Shown piece after piece: positions 40,116 to 51,024 of a stretch of DNA of 64,000 nt. A model generated the notes under the pieces. The model ran no database searches. It had not been told where the DNA came from and was given only the letters and a program-made list of their open reading frames with translations. Numbering within the stretch: the stretch's first letter is position 1; the number at the start of each line of letters is the position of its first letter. The translations under genes and the position numbers were made by a program. This DNA is from Halobacteriales archaeon QS_6_64_34 (lineage in GTDB: Archaea > Halobacteriota > Halobacteria > Halobacteriales > Haloarculaceae): NCBI GenBank assembly GCA_003020925.1, contig PXRT01000005.1, positions 68,052-132,051 of the forward strand, given 5' to 3'.

Positions 40116-40487
40116 TCAGATATCGAGTTCGTGTTTGGCGTAGTTACCCAGCCACCCACCGAGCGCGCTCAGCCCGACCGTGTACAGAGCGCTGACGATG
40201 GCAGCGATGAGCACGAAGAGGAGGCCAAAGGCACTGAACATCGGCGGCGCGTTCGTCCCCAGGAGGAACGCACCGAACAGGAGGAACGTCAGGCCAAAGA
40301 AGACCGCCCCGATTAGCAGACCGATGACCCCGGAGATGGCGCCGACCCGGAGCCCGTCCGAGCGGGTCCCGCCCTGAAGATAGCCGGCGACCGCCCCGCC
40401 GAGTGCGGGCGAGAGCGGGACGAAACTCAGGACGACGCTCGCAACGGCCCCGATGACGGCGTTGAGGAAGGTGTCGTGTTCTCCCAT
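40116..40487 (-). CDS. DUF5518-like membrane protein (paralog 2)
   Basis: LSFVPLSPALGGAVAGYLQGGTRSDGLRVGAISGVIG...ALYTVGLSALGGWLG. Confidence 0.82.
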   Translation of the reverse strand: MGEHDTFLNAVIGAVASVVLSFVPLSPALGGAVAGYLQGGTRSDGLRVGAISGVIGLLIGAVFFGLTFLLFGAFLLGTNAPPMFSAFGLLFVLIAAIVSALYTVGLSALGGWLGNYAKHELDI

Positions 40488-40571
40488 CGCACCCCTATAC
40501 AGAAGCGGCCCTACTATGTTTTGGGTTCTATCGGCACTGGGGACCGAGAAGAAAAGAAACAGACTGCGCGC

Positions 40572-41369
40572 TTACAGTTCGGATTCGAAGTCGTCGAGCC
40601 CGTATGTGGGCTCGGCGCCGCGGCGGTCGAGCGTCTCGTTGGCCAGCAGCCAGTACACCACGGAGAGGGCCTTGCGCCCCTTGTTGTTGGTCGGGACGAC
40701 CAGGTCCACGTTCGAGGTGGTGTTGTTGGAGTCACACATCGCGATGACCGGGATGCCGACCGTGATGGCCTCCTTGACGGCCTGTGCGTCACCGATGGGG
40801 TCGGTGACGACCACGACGTCCGGCTCGATGTAGCCGTCGTAGTCCGGGTTCGTCAGTGTCCCGGGGATAAAGCGGCCCGTGCGGGCACGGGCGCCGACGG
40901 CGTCGGCGAACTTCTCGGCCGGGAACCGGCCGTACTGGCGCGAGGAAGCCACCAGAATCTGCTGGGGCTCGTAGTTGGCCAGGAAGTTCGCGGCGGTCCG
41001 GATGCGCTGGTCGGTCATCGAGACGTCCAGCACGTAGAGCCCGTCGGTCCTGACCCGATGGATGAACCGCTCCATGTCCTTGGTCTTTTGCTGGGTCCCG
41101 ATGTGGACACCGGCGCCCAGATAGTCCTCGACGGGGATGAGGAGGTCGGCCTCGCTCTGCTCGTCGGGCATGACGTCCTCGTCGAGCTGGGGGGCCTCGT
41201 CGTCGGCCTCGTCGGCTGTCTCTGCGTCGGCCGCCTCGTCGGCGGTCTCAGCGGGCTGTTCGGCGTCCGTCTCGGTCTCCGCGTCGGCGTCGTCGACGAC
41301 CTCGTCCTCCTCGGACGGGTCGAACTCGGACTCCTCTGCGTCGAGACCTTCTTTCTCGTTGCCGCTCAT
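40572..41369 (-). CDS. rpsB: 30S ribosomal protein S2
   Basis: [35 protein letters not shown]; acidic N-terminal extension. Confidence 0.95.
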   Translation of the reverse strand: MSGNEKEGLDAEESEFDPSEEDEVVDDADAETETDAEQPAETADEAADAETADEADDEAPQLDEDVMPDEQSEADLLIPVEDYLGAGVHIGTQQKTKDMERFIHRVRTDGLYVLDVSMTDQRIRTAANFLANYEPQQILVASSRQYGRFPAEKFADAVGARARTGRFIPGTLTNPDYDGYIEPDVVVVTDPIGDAQAVKEAITVGIPVIAMCDSNNTTSNVDLVVPTNNKGRKALSVVYWLLANETLDRRGAEPTYGLDDFESEL

Positions 41370-42571
41370 ACTGCGTTGTCCTCGATACGGATGAGTTCGT
41401 TCAGCTTGGCAGTGCGCTCGCCGCCGACGGCGCCGGTCTTGATGAACTCGGCGCCGGTCGCCACGGCGAGGTGTGCGATGGTCGTGTCCTCGGTCTCCCC
41501 GCTTCGGTGGGAGACGACCGAGGCGTAGCCGTTCTCGGTCGCCAGTTCGATGGCGTCGACGGCGTCCGAGAGGGTCCCAATCTGGTTGGGCTTGATGAGG
41601 ATGGAGTTGCCGGCGCCCTGCTGGATGCCGGTCTGCAGGCGGGAGACGTTCGTGACGAACAGGTCGTCACCGCAGATGAGCGTCCGGTCGCCGACCCGCT
41701 CGGTCAGCTCCGTATGCCCCTCGTAGTCGTTCTCGTCGAGGGGGTCCTCGACGTAGACGAGGTCGTACTCCTCGACCTTCTCGGCGATGTAGTCTATCAT
41801 CTCACCGGTCGATTTGACGCCGTCGTCGAAGACGTAGCCGTCCTCGTCCTCGTCGTAGAGTTCGGCGCCGGCGACGTCCAGTCCGAACTGGATGGTAAAG
41901 CCGACGTCGTCCGCGACCGTCTCGACGGCCTCAGCCATGATTTCGAAGGCCTCGTCGTCGGTGACCGACGGCGCCCACGCGCCCTCGTCACCCTTGCCGG
42001 CCGGGATGCCCCGGTCGGCGAGCATGTCGTGGACCTCCTGGTGGACCGCCGCGTTGGCGAAGACGGCCTCCTCGACGCTCGGGGCGCCGACGGGGGCCGA
42101 CAGGAACTCCTGGATGTTGGTTGCGTCGGCGGCGTGCTCGCCGCCGCCGATGATGTTACCCAGCGGCGTCGGGTACTCATTTCCCCGGAAGGTCCCACCG
42201 AGGTGTTGGTATAGCGGCGCGCCCAGGACGTCGGCGCCGGCCGCGGCGGCTGCCATCGAGATGGCGACCGCGCTGTTGGCCCCGATGCTGGAGAAGTCGT
42301 CCGTCCCGTCCGCACCGCGCAGGGCGGTGTCGACCTCGCGCTGGTTGCCGGCGTGTACTTCGCCGATGAGGCGGGGTAAAGCGTCTTCACGAGCGCTCGC
42401 GATGGCCTCCTGAGCCGGCAGTTCCAGAGCCTCGTACTCGCCGGTGCTTGCGCCGCTCGGTGCCTTGCCGCGGCCAAAGCCCCCACTCTCTGTGAGGACG
42501 TCGGCCTCGACGGTTGCGTTGCCACGCGAGTCGAGCACGCGGCGGAGTCGGATGTCAGTGATTAGCGTCAT
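41366..42571 (-). CDS. eno: Enolase
   Basis: [50 protein letters not shown]. Confidence 0.96.
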   Translation of the reverse strand: MTLITDIRLRRVLDSRGNATVEADVLTESGGFGRGKAPSGASTGEYEALELPAQEAIASAREDALPRLIGEVHAGNQREVDTALRGADGTDDFSSIGANSAVAISMAAAAAGADVLGAPLYQHLGGTFRGNEYPTPLGNIIGGGEHAADATNIQEFLSAPVGAPSVEEAVFANAAVHQEVHDMLADRGIPAGKGDEGAWAPSVTDDEAFEIMAEAVETVADDVGFTIQFGLDVAGAELYDEDEDGYVFDDGVKSTGEMIDYIAEKVEEYDLVYVEDPLDENDYEGHTELTERVGDRTLICGDDLFVTNVSRLQTGIQQGAGNSILIKPNQIGTLSDAVDAIELATENGYASVVSHRSGETEDTTIAHLAVATGAEFIKTGAVGGERTAKLNELIRIEDNAV

Positions 42572-42747
42572 TTGTGGTCACCACGTTTGACGGTGAACGG
42601 AAGCACCCCGGCGTCGTACTCCTCGGCCGCGATGAGGATGGGCTGGGTGTGTTCCGTCTCGATGAGCACGGGTGCGCCGTGGGCCAGCTGGAGCGCGCGA
42701 GCGCCCAGTTTGCGGGCCTTCTCGTATCGGCTTTCCTGTGCGTTCAT
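42568..42747 (-). CDS. rpoK: DNA-directed RNA polymerase subunit K
   Basis: [59 protein letters not shown]. Confidence 0.93.
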   Translation of the reverse strand: MNAQESRYEKARKLGARALQLAHGAPVLIETEHTQPILIAAEEYDAGVLPFTVKRGDHK

Positions 42748-42944
42748 TGGTAGGGAGCGACGATGTCGACCAGGTCCTTGTGTGAGACGAGCATCCGGCG
42801 ACAGCAGTGTCGCTCGACGCCGAGTTCGTCGAGGACCATCTCGGGGTCCTCGGGCTCTTCGGCCTCGCGGGTTCGGGCCTTGAACTCCTCCCAGTGCTCG
42901 CCGACGACGTTACCGCACGTGAAACACCGGACCGGTACCATCAT
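42744..42944 (-). CDS. rpoN: DNA-directed RNA polymerase subunit N
   Basis: [21 protein letters not shown]...[20 protein letters not shown]. Confidence 0.96.
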   Translation of the reverse strand: MMVPVRCFTCGNVVGEHWEEFKARTREAEEPEDPEMVLDELGVERHCCRRMLVSHKDLVDIVAPYQ

Positions 42945-42955
42945 ATCAAATCACC

Positions 42956-43354
42956 TCAGCGGTAGGATTTCTGGTACCGGGCCCGTGCGCCGGGACCGCC
43001 CCACTTCTTGGGTTCGGACTGGCGGACGTCGTTGACCAGCAGCGAGCGGTCGAACTCCATGAACGCGTCACGGAGCTCGGCGTCGTTGGTGAAGTCGACG
43101 AGGCCACGCGCGATGGCGGTACGGGCCGCGTCGGCCTGCCCCATCACGCCGCCGCCCTCGACGGAGACGTCGACGTCGACGTCGTCGCGGAGAGCGTCCT
43201 CGGCGATGCGGAACGGCTCCAGCATCTTCAGCTGAGCCAGCTCCGGGTCGACCAGTTCGACCGGCTGGGAGTCGATACGCACGCGACCCTCGCCCTCGCG
43301 GATGGTGGCGCGAGCGACGGCGGTCTTTTTCTTGCCAGACGTGTTCGTTACCAT
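42956..43354 (-). CDS. rpsI: 30S ribosomal protein S9
   Basis: [22 protein letters not shown]...[17 protein letters not shown]. Confidence 0.96.
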   Translation of the reverse strand: MVTNTSGKKKTAVARATIREGEGRVRIDSQPVELVDPELAQLKMLEPFRIAEDALRDDVDVDVSVEGGGVMGQADAARTAIARGLVDFTNDAELRDAFMEFDRSLLVNDVRQSEPKKWGGPGARARYQKSYR

Positions 43355-43830
43355 GTCTTGTTCGCTCCGAGTGTCTCGCTCACTTCCGCGAGCGTGACGA
43401 ATTTGATGTTCGAGAGTCGGTCCAGCGACGTCCCTTCGAGCACCGCTGCTTCGACGGCTTCGCCGTCTCCGCTTTGCGGGCTACCGCCCGCGCTGTCCTC
43501 GTCGTATGGGTTACCCACGTAGACGCGGACGTTCTCGAACGCCTCGCGGCCACGCTGCTCCTTGTGGGGCAGCATGCCACGGATGGAGCGCTTGAGGATG
43601 CCGTCCGGTCGCTTCGGGTAGAAGTACTGGTTGTCGGCGCCGATGTCGATGCGTTTCTTGTACTTCTCCTTTATCTGCTCTTCGCGGCCGGTGATGACCG
43701 CGCCCTCGGCGTTGACCACGGCGACGGTCTGCCCGTCGAGGGCCGTCTCGGCCACCTGTGAGGCGACCCGGCCCATGATACAGTCGCGGGCGTCGACGAC
43801 GACGTCGGCGTCGAACTCCGCGACGCTCAT
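43348..43830 (-). CDS. rplM: 50S ribosomal protein L13 with in-frame insertion
   Basis: [48 protein letters not shown][[17 protein letters not shown]][15 protein letters not shown]. Confidence 0.95.
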   Translation of the reverse strand: MSVAEFDADVVVDARDCIMGRVASQVAETALDGQTVAVVNAEGAVITGREEQIKEKYKKRIDIGADNQYFYPKRPDGILKRSIRGMLPHKEQRGREAFENVRVYVGNPYDEDSAGGSPQSGDGEAVEAAVLEGTSLDRLSNIKFVTLAEVSETLGANKTW

Positions 43831-44177
43831 CGAATCACCCGGACGTGGGAGCCTTCGGGATTGTTCTCGATTGCCTGTTCTAGTGATACAGCCTCTCCGA
43901 CCTTGTCGATCTTCGTCTCGGCGGTTCCGGAGAAGTCGACGGCGGCGACGGTGACGTCCTTCTGCAGGACGCCGGAGCCGAGCACCTTGCCCGGAACGAC
44001 CACGGTCTCGTCTTCCTGTGCGTACCGCTCGATGCGGCCCAGGTTGACTTCGGCGTGTGTTCGCCGCGGCTTCTGCAGCCGCTCGGCGACGTCGCCCCAG
44101 ACTGCGCCGCCCGAGTTGCGAGCGGCCGACTTCAGGTCGGCGATGAGACTACTGAGTCTCGGATTCGTCTTGCTCAT
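43827..44177 (-). CDS. rpl18e: 50S ribosomal protein L18e
   Basis: [46 protein letters not shown]. Confidence 0.95.
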   Translation of the reverse strand: MSKTNPRLSSLIADLKSAARNSGGAVWGDVAERLQKPRRTHAEVNLGRIERYAQEDETVVVPGKVLGSGVLQKDVTVAAVDFSGTAETKIDKVGEAVSLEQAIENNPEGSHVRVIR

Positions 44178-44201
44178 AGGGTTCCTCCTTGATAGGAAAA
44201 G

Positions 44202-44286
44202 TGCAGGGAGCAGGATTTGAACCTGCGGACCCCTACGGGACAGCGCCCTGAACGCTGCGCCGTTGGCCAAACTTGGCTATCCCTGC
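44202..44286 (-). tRNA. tRNA-Leu (anticodon CAG)
   Basis: GCAGGGA/TCCCTGC acceptor stem, GGTTCAAATCC T-arm, CAGCG-TTCAGGG-CGCTG anticodon arm, long variable arm. Confidence 0.92.
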
Positions 44287-44388
44287 TCGCGTTAGTGGGT
44301 TCTTGATGCCCCGTAAAACCCCTTTCGGTCCTCGCGCTCGGGGAACGGGCGGTCATCGGCGTCGAAGGGATGTTTCGGGGCATTGGCG

Positions 44389-45171
44389 TTACAGTTGGAC
44401 CGCGTTTTTCAGCTCTGTCGCTCGGTCGCGCAGTGTCTCGACGGCGCGAACGAGGAGTTCGTCGGTGGTAAAGGAGCCGTCAGTCTCGACGTGGAACACG
44501 AAGGCGTTCTCGACGTCGGTGACCTCGACTTCCTTGCCCGGATACCGCCGGGAGAGGTCGTTGCTGAACGACGCCGTCGGGACGAGGTCGCCGTCTGTGG
44601 CGGCTGGGTCGGCGGCGTGCTCGGCCGCGGCCTCTTCGATAACACCGCGAAGGATGTTGGGTTCCTCGTCCTCGAACTCGCCCGTGTCACCGACGACCTC
44701 CACCCGCTGGAGGTGTCGGTACCCGACGGCCACGCCGCCCTGGTGTTTGGCGTGTTCTTTCCCCGTATCGAGGACGGCGTCGGCCTCGACTTCGAGGCGC
44801 TGGCCGTCTTTCAGGTCGATGATGGGGATGTTGTCGTCGGCGGGTTCGACCAGCGCATCACTGGAGACGATGTCGCTGGAGTAAGCCGTCGACGGCCCGT
44901 CGACCGACAGCGACAGCGTCACCTCGTCACCGATTTCGAAGTCATCGAGGTCCGTCGTCAGCGGGACCAGCCCCAGTCGGAGGCCGATCTGCTCGTTGAA
45001 CATCACGCTGGTGTTCTCGATGACGCGAACGGTGTCGATGCTGAACGTGGGCACGTCGGCAATCATCGCCCGCCGGATGCCGTTGGCGAAGGCCGGCGTG
45101 ATGCCACGGACGAGCACGAGCGACTCCCGCTCGCCGCGTTCGACGAACGCAACCTCGTAATCCTGTGTCAT
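44389..45171 (-). CDS. rpoD: DNA-directed RNA polymerase subunit D
   Basis: [50 protein letters not shown]. Confidence 0.95.
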   Translation of the reverse strand: MTQDYEVAFVERGERESLVLVRGITPAFANGIRRAMIADVPTFSIDTVRVIENTSVMFNEQIGLRLGLVPLTTDLDDFEIGDEVTLSLSVDGPSTAYSSDIVSSDALVEPADDNIPIIDLKDGQRLEVEADAVLDTGKEHAKHQGGVAVGYRHLQRVEVVGDTGEFEDEEPNILRGVIEEAAAEHAADPAATDGDLVPTASFSNDLSRRYPGKEVEVTDVENAFVFHVETDGSFTTDELLVRAVETLRDRATELKNAVQL

Positions 45172-45174
45172 TGG

Positions 45175-45564
45175 TTAGAATCCGGAGTTCTTCGGCGCGC
45201 GGGTGCCGTCGTGGGGCGTCGGCGTGACGTCCTCGATGCGGCCGATTTCCAGTCCCGCTCGGGCCAGCGCTCGGATGGTGGCCTGGGCGCCCGGCCCGGG
45301 GGAGGTCTGCTGGTTCCCACCGGGGCCACGCACACGGACGTCGACGCCTTCGACGCCACGGTCGAGGGCCTTCTCGGCGACGACCTCGGCCATCTGCATC
45401 GCCGCGTAGGGCGAGGCCTCGTCGCGGTTCTGCTTGACGACCGTCCCGCCGGAACTCTTTGCGAGCGTCTCCGCGCCGGTCTGGTCGGTGATGGTGATGA
45501 TGGTGTTGTTGAACGATGCGTGGACGTGGGCGATACCCCAGATGTCGTCGGGTGCTTCGCTCAT
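45175..45564 (-). CDS. rpsK: 30S ribosomal protein S11
   Basis: [28 protein letters not shown]. Confidence 0.96.
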   Translation of the reverse strand: MSEAPDDIWGIAHVHASFNNTIITITDQTGAETLAKSSGGTVVKQNRDEASPYAAMQMAEVVAEKALDRGVEGVDVRVRGPGGNQQTSPGPGAQATIRALARAGLEIGRIEDVTPTPHDGTRAPKNSGF

Positions 45565-46076
45565 TCTTGGGCCTCCGCGCGCTCAGGGTGCAGTTCGTCC
45601 GCCAGCGAGCTGTGCTCCTCGAAGCCGACCGTGCTCTCGACGGCCACGTCGACTTTCATCGACGGTCGGGTGACGCGTGCGTCGTCGAGTTCGATGTGGC
45701 CGTGGACGATGAACTGTCGCGCCTGCTCGGGCGTGTTCGCGTAGCCCTTGCGGTAGACGACCGTCTGGAGTCGGCGTTCGAGGACATCGGTAACGTCCAG
45801 GGACAGGACGTCGTCGAGTTGGTCCTGCTCGTTGAGAACCCCGTAGCGTTTCAGTCGGGCGAGGAACTCCTCGGCCTCGAGGTCGGTTCCCTCGGTGCTG
45901 CCGAGCAGCTTCCGGGCCTCGCGGCGGTAGCCACGCAGCTCGGACTGGGCGCGCCAGAGTTCCTCCTTGTTCTTTAAGCCGTAGCGACCGAGGAGGTTGC
46001 TCTCGTCGGCGATTCGCTCTCCCTGGTAGGGGTGGTTCGGCGTCTCGTAGAACTTCGTGTTGGAACCGAGCGCCAT
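45561..46076 (-). CDS. rpsD: 30S ribosomal protein S4
   Basis: [33 protein letters not shown]4 domain [17 protein letters not shown]. Confidence 0.95.
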   Translation of the reverse strand: MALGSNTKFYETPNHPYQGERIADESNLLGRYGLKNKEELWRAQSELRGYRREARKLLGSTEGTDLEAEEFLARLKRYGVLNEQDQLDDVLSLDVTDVLERRLQTVVYRKGYANTPEQARQFIVHGHIELDDARVTRPSMKVDVAVESTVGFEEHSSLADELHPERAEAQE

Positions 46077-46603
46077 TATTCGGCATCCTCCCCAGCGGCT
46101 TCCTCGGCCTGTTCTTCCTTGATGGCCTCGACGTTGACGCCGATGGTCCCCTCGGTACGACCGGTGGACTTCGTGCGCTGGCCACGGACCTTCTGCCCGC
46201 GCTTGTGACGGACGCCACGGTATGAGTCTATCATCTTCATGCGGTTGATGTCCTGTCGGCGGGTGAGCTGGAGGTCGTTGCCGATTTCGTGGGTGGTCTC
46301 ACCGGAGAAGTAGTCCTTCTGGTGGTTCGTCATCCACTCGGGGACGTTGTCGGCGAAGTTCTGGACCTGGTCGACGACCTCGTCGATGACGTCGTCGTCC
46401 AGTTTGCCAAAGACCGCGCGGCGGTCCACGTCAGCGCGCTGGGCGATGATGCGGGCGGCGCGGTGGCCGATGCCGTTCAGTTCTGTCAGTGCTCGCTCGA
46501 CGGACTTGGTGCCGTCGAGGTCTGTCTGTCCGATGCGAACGAAGTAGCGGATGTCCGCCTCCGCATCCACGTCCTCGCCCGCGTCTGGGTCTTCTGCACT
46601 CAT
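46076..46603 (-). CDS. rpsM: 30S ribosomal protein S13
   Basis: YFVRIGQTDLDGTKSVERALTELNGIGHRAARII...RGVRHKRGQKVRGQRTKSTGR. Confidence 0.95.
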   Translation of the reverse strand: MSAEDPDAGEDVDAEADIRYFVRIGQTDLDGTKSVERALTELNGIGHRAARIIAQRADVDRRAVFGKLDDDVIDEVVDQVQNFADNVPEWMTNHQKDYFSGETTHEIGNDLQLTRRQDINRMKMIDSYRGVRHKRGQKVRGQRTKSTGRTEGTIGVNVEAIKEEQAEEAAGEDAE

Positions 46604-46621
46604 ATCTTGTAGTGGTGTGAG

Positions 46622-46706
46622 CGTCGTGGCTGGGATTCGAACCCAGGAGGCTGTACGCCACAGAGTTAGCAACCCTGCGCCTTGGGCCAGGCTTGGCTAC
46701 CACGAC
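46622..46706 (-). tRNA. tRNA-Ser (anticodon GCU)
   Basis: GTCGTGG/CCACGAC acceptor, GGTTCGAATCC T-arm, CAGGG-TTGCTAA-CTCTG anticodon arm, long variable arm. Confidence 0.92.
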
Positions 46707-46839
46707 ACGCTCTACACGAGTCTGTACGTACGTATCCCGGGGTCGTATTTAAACGCAACGAAGGGGGGCTGGCTCGTGAAGGCGAGCCATGAGTGGGCGT
46801 GACACAACGCAGTAGTGGCGGGCGGCCCTTCCACCGCGT

Positions 46840-47142
46840 ATGGACGACGGCCCGACCACGGACGAGAACGAGACGGTCGACCCGACCGACAGGGAGACGC
46901 TCCGCAGGCATCTCGAACAGTTCGCCGGCCCCAACAGCGTGACGGCGGGCACCGACGGGACCGTGACTGCCCGGTTCAGTTCCTCGACGTACGTCTCGGT
47001 CGACCCTGACGGACACGTGCACAGCGGGATGCCGCTGCACGCCTTCGACGGGCCCGCCGAGCGACTGCACTTCGACCACGGGGACGGTGAACTCCACGTC
47101 GTGACGGGCGAGGGGTCGAATTACATGTTCCGACGACCGTAG
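46840..47142 (+). CDS. Hypothetical haloarchaeal protein (100 aa)
   Basis: Acidic composition, ATG start, no clear family. Confidence 0.65.
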   Translation: MDDGPTTDENETVDPTDRETLRRHLEQFAGPNSVTAGTDGTVTARFSSSTYVSVDPDGHVHSGMPLHAFDGPAERLHFDHGDGELHVVTGEGSNYMFRRP

Positions 47143-47190
47143 CCGTGACGCTGCGGGGCGAGAGCCCTCGAACAGGGCCGACCGTCCGTA

Positions 47191-47526
47191 TCAGTCGGCC
47201 GAAACCGGCTTGAACACCGGTTCGAGGGGGGCCGTTTCCGATGGCTCACAGACATTGATACGGCCGTCGCCCGCGACGAGGACGTTCCAGCCGGCGATGT
47301 GGAAGCTGAGAATCTCACAGGCGTCCGTCCCCGAATTCGTTAACAGTCTGTCGAGCGCTTCGAGGTCGAGTTCGCCGGAGAGCGGCGTGAGTTCCATAGG
47401 GTCGACGCCTTCGGCGGTCGCGACCGCGTCGATAATCACCATCGACGGTGCTCGCTGACTTTCGGTCCAGTCAGTTTTGTAGACGGGCGTGTATCGGCAC
47501 TGTGCTGGCTCACAATCTGTAGCCAT
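47191..47526 (-). CDS. HalOD1 output-domain protein (orphan)
   Basis: PSMVIIDAVATAEGVDPMELTPLSGELDLEALDRLLTNSG...ILSFHIAGWNVLVAGDGRINV. Confidence 0.88.
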   Translation of the reverse strand: MATDCEPAQCRYTPVYKTDWTESQRAPSMVIIDAVATAEGVDPMELTPLSGELDLEALDRLLTNSGTDACEILSFHIAGWNVLVAGDGRINVCEPSETAPLEPVFKPVSAD

Positions 47527-47727
47527 AGTTACCTGTTAGGAGGATAGCATAAAAGACTTCTCCAACACGGTTGTGTGTCCGTGTGATTATCTCCGATATA
47601 TCGGCGTTACACACCCCTATCTCCGTTTATCGGCGGTTACCGGGGCTAGAGTATAAATCGCCAGCTGACATATCAAGTACATAAGTAGTTCCGGGCCCGG
47701 GTCGATACATCGAGACGAGGACCCGTA

Positions 47728-48765
47728 TCAGTCGTCGGCGGCCAGCGGCTCCTCGACCGGGCCTCGCTCGATATACTCCTCGTTGACGACCCACTCGCCG
47801 TCGTCGTTCCGGACCATATACTCGCCGTAGTAGGGCACGCGGTTGGCGACGGTCTCGCGGAACGTCTCACGGATTTCGTCTGTGGTCATCTCGCCCATCG
47901 ACCGCAGGTCGTCGGTCCGGTTCAGGCAGCCTTTCAGCTTCCCGTCGTGGGTAACGCGCACGCGATGGCAGTTGTCACAGAAGTCGGTGTTCTCGACAGG
48001 GTCGACGATTTCGACCATCCCCTCGCTCGACCCGTCGTCGTCGCTCACCCAGTAGCGCTTGCGGTCGTGCATCTCCCGCGCTTCGATTCGGTTGGCCTGC
48101 TCGGCCAGCCAGTCGTGGACCCGCGATATGTCGATGGCCCACTCCGGCCGACCGACGAGTTCCGGCATGTACTCGATTAGCTGGAGGCACAGCCCCTCGT
48201 TTGCGGCGACGTGGTCGACCATCTCCGGGACGTATCCGGCGGTGGGTTCGAAGACGACCATGTTCAGTTTCACCGGGTCCAGCCCCGCGTCCATGGCGGC
48301 TTCGACGCCCTCGATGACCTGCTCGTAGGCGCCGCTTTTCGTTATCTCCGCGAAGGCCTCCTGGTCGATGGCGTCCTGGGAGACGTTCACGCGGTCCAGA
48401 CCGGCCTCGACGAGGGCCGGCGCACGCCCGGGGAGGAAGGTCCCGTTCGTCGTCATCGACACCTCCATCGCGTCGGGCGTGCGCCGGATTATCTCCGCCA
48501 GGTCGCCCCGCAGCATCGGCTCGCCGCCGGTGAATTTCACCGCCTCGATGTCGAACTCCCGCGCCACTTCGAGAAAGCGGACCACGTCGTCTGTCTCCAT
48601 CTCGTGGTCCTGGGCCTCCATCGGCCCGCGCGTGTCGCCCAGCCCCTCGTTGTGACAGTACACACAGTCGAAGTTACAGCGGTCTGTCAGGGAGACGCGG
48701 ACCTGAGACACCTCGCGGCCGTGGCCGTCTGCTAACACGATTTCGGATTCGCCGTCCACGAACAT
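47728..48765 (-). CDS. moaA: GTP 3',8-cyclase MoaA
   Basis: [53 protein letters not shown]. Confidence 0.93.
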   Translation of the reverse strand: MFVDGESEIVLADGHGREVSQVRVSLTDRCNFDCVYCHNEGLGDTRGPMEAQDHEMETDDVVRFLEVAREFDIEAVKFTGGEPMLRGDLAEIIRRTPDAMEVSMTTNGTFLPGRAPALVEAGLDRVNVSQDAIDQEAFAEITKSGAYEQVIEGVEAAMDAGLDPVKLNMVVFEPTAGYVPEMVDHVAANEGLCLQLIEYMPELVGRPEWAIDISRVHDWLAEQANRIEAREMHDRKRYWVSDDDGSSEGMVEIVDPVENTDFCDNCHRVRVTHDGKLKGCLNRTDDLRSMGEMTTDEIRETFRETVANRVPYYGEYMVRNDDGEWVVNEEYIERGPVEEPLAADD

Positions 48766-48909
48766 AAAACGGCGGTTCCGTACCAAATTTGTTCTAAGTC
48801 CGTCCGCCGTCTGGACGTTCGTCCGGAAACACGGGCTTATCGTTTCACTCGGCGACGCGACAGCGTCGGTGTCACAATCCTTATCGCACCTCCATGGCCT
48901 ACCCGACGT

Positions 48910-50013
48910 ATGAACGAGCAGGACGTGCGCGAGCGGCTCCGGGCCGTCAACGACCCGGACCTGGGCGACGATATCGTGTCGCTGGGACTTGTAAACAGTA
49001 TCGAGGTGGACGGCGACGAGATACGCATCGACCTCGCGCTCGGGGCACCCTACTCCCCGACGGAGACCGGGATGGCCAACGCGGTCCGCGAAGCCCTGTC
49101 CGACCTCGACCAGCGAGTCGACCTGTCGGCGAGCGTCGACCGTGGCGTCAGCGAAGCGGACGACCCGCTCCCCAACGTCAGGAACGTCATCGCGGTCGCA
49201 TCGGGGAAGGGCGGCGTCGGCAAGTCGACCATTGCCGTGAACCTGGCCGCTGGACTCGCCCGCCTGGGCGCCCGCGTCGGCCTGTTCGACGCCGACGTCT
49301 ACGGGCCGAACGTGCCCCGGATGCTCGACGCCGACGAGTCCCCACAGGCCACCGAGGACGACGAGATACTCCCGGTCGAGAAGTACGGCATGAAGCTGAT
49401 GAGCATGGACTTTCTGGTCGGCAAGGATGACCCGGTCATCTTCCGGGGCCCGATGGTCGACAACGTCCTCACCCAGTTGTGGAACGACGTGCTCTGGGGC
49501 ACCCTCGACTACATGATTGTGGACCTGCCGCCGGGCACCGGCGACACGCAGCTGACGATGCTTCAGCGGGTGCCCGTCTCCGGCGCAGTCATCGTCACGA
49601 CGCCACAGGAGGTCGCACTTGACGACGCCCGCAAGGGGCTCCGGATGTTCGGCCGCCACGAGACGCCGGTGCTTGGCATCGTCGAGAACATGTCCACGTT
49701 CGTCTGTCCCGACTGCGAGGGCAGCCACGACATCTTCGGCAGCGGCGGCGGCCACGACTTCGCCGACGAGACAGAAATGCCGTTCCTGGGCGAGGTGCCA
49801 CTCGACCCCGCCGTCCGCGAAGGGGGCGACAGCGGCGAGCCACTGGTACTGGACGACGACAACGCGACCGGCGACGCGTTCCGCGAGATAGCCGCAAACA
49901 CCGCCAACATGCAGGGCATCATCCACCGCAAACGCCAGTCTGACAGCCGGACCGGCCAGGACCAGGCGCCGACGGACGACCGACCGGACGGGGAGAATCA
50001 GGCAGAGCAATAG
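48910..50013 (+). CDS. Mrp/NBP35 Fe-S carrier ATPase with N-terminal MIP18-like domain
   Basis: [44 protein letters not shown]. Confidence 0.94.
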   Translation: MNEQDVRERLRAVNDPDLGDDIVSLGLVNSIEVDGDEIRIDLALGAPYSPTETGMANAVREALSDLDQRVDLSASVDRGVSEADDPLPNVRNVIAVASGKGGVGKSTIAVNLAAGLARLGARVGLFDADVYGPNVPRMLDADESPQATEDDEILPVEKYGMKLMSMDFLVGKDDPVIFRGPMVDNVLTQLWNDVLWGTLDYMIVDLPPGTGDTQLTMLQRVPVSGAVIVTTPQEVALDDARKGLRMFGRHETPVLGIVENMSTFVCPDCEGSHDIFGSGGGHDFADETEMPFLGEVPLDPAVREGGDSGEPLVLDDDNATGDAFREIAANTANMQGIIHRKRQSDSRTGQDQAPTDDRPDGENQAEQ

Positions 50014-50056
50014 CAGGCGCTACAGGGGTTTCGAGCGTGGCAGAGAGAAGAGCGGA

Positions 50057-50248
50057 TTACGCTTCGACCGGGCGGTTGTACTTGCGCGTGACGTAGCCGG
50101 CGATGCGGTTACGGACGCCCTTGGACTCGATGTTCGTCACCTTGGTGACGACCTCCTTGTTGTGCTCGAACTCGGCGCCGAAAGCGTCGGGGTACTTCTC
50201 CATGATGAGTCGCCCTGTCTTCTTGACGTAGGCGGGTTTGATTGCCAT
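50057..50248 (-). CDS. rps17e: 30S ribosomal protein S17e
   Basis: MAIKPAYVKKTGRLIMEKYPDAFGAEFEHNKEVVTKVTNIESKGVRNRIAGYVTRKYN. Confidence 0.95.
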   Translation of the reverse strand: MAIKPAYVKKTGRLIMEKYPDAFGAEFEHNKEVVTKVTNIESKGVRNRIAGYVTRKYNRPVEA

Positions 50249-50436
50249 GCGCCAATGTTGCCTGCTGGCCTTCAAAAAGGGTTCGACTTCCGGAGCGCGC
50301 AAAGCTTTATTATTTAGCACCTGACCAGCCCGTCCCATGCGCTGAACAGAGCGGTGGCGTGTAAAGCGGTTGTGCGACACAGCACGTCACTGTACGCCGG
50401 TGTCCTGGCCCGAGCACCGACGGTGTCGCCTGTTCG

Positions 50437-51024
50437 CTACCACTCCGCGTCGACCAGCTCTCGAAGTCGGTCGAACGCGGCCCGCTCGCGCTCGCTTCCG
50501 GCCGTCTCGACGACTGATTCGAAGTACCGTAGCCGGTCCAGCATCGTCTCCCGGTCGTAGGCCGGAACGTCCAGCCGCGACGCCGCGACGGTCGCCTCCA
50601 CCACGGCAGCGTGGCCGCGCTTCGTCGTCGGAACCACGCGGCGCTCGACGGCACTCGCCTCGGGGACAAGCGCCCACTCGACCCACTGAGTGTCGCCGTC
50701 TTCCCCCTCGCTCAGCCGTTCGACGCGCACTCGCACCCACGCGTCGGCGCTGTCGAGTACGGGCTCGGCTTCTTCGCGGACCGACAGCGCCGCCTCGGCG
50801 AAATCGACCGGGTCCCGCGTGAACTGGACGTGCCCCTCGCCGCGTTCGCTGAAGTTGCGCCACGTGCGCGTCCGGCCCCACGTCGTCGCCGTCACCTTCC
50901 CGTCAGCATCGGGTTCGTGTAGCCCCAGCGCGGCGACGTTGTACAACCCGTTCGGACCCAGCGTCGTCACTACCGACTCCGTGACACCGGCTAGCTCTAC
51001 GGGCCAGTCGGCCGACTCGGTCAT
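50437..51024 (-). CDS. DUF447-domain protein
   Basis: GVTESVVTTLGPNGLYNVAALGLHEPDADGKVTATTWGRTRTWRNF. Confidence 0.87.
   Translation of the reverse strand: MTESADWPVELAGVTESVVTTLGPNGLYNVAALGLHEPDADGKVTATTWGRTRTWRNFSERGEGHVQFTRDPVDFAEAALSVREEAEPVLDSADAWVRVRVERLSEGEDGDTQWVEWALVPEASAVERRVVPTTKRGHAAVVEATVAASRLDVPAYDRETMLDRLRYFESVVETAGSERERAAFDRLRELVDAEW

Noticed and set aside
48766-50010. N-terminal extension of ORF 47728..50010 (-)
   Set aside because: Extension is antisense to the Mrp/NBP35 gene; MoaA starts at 48765.
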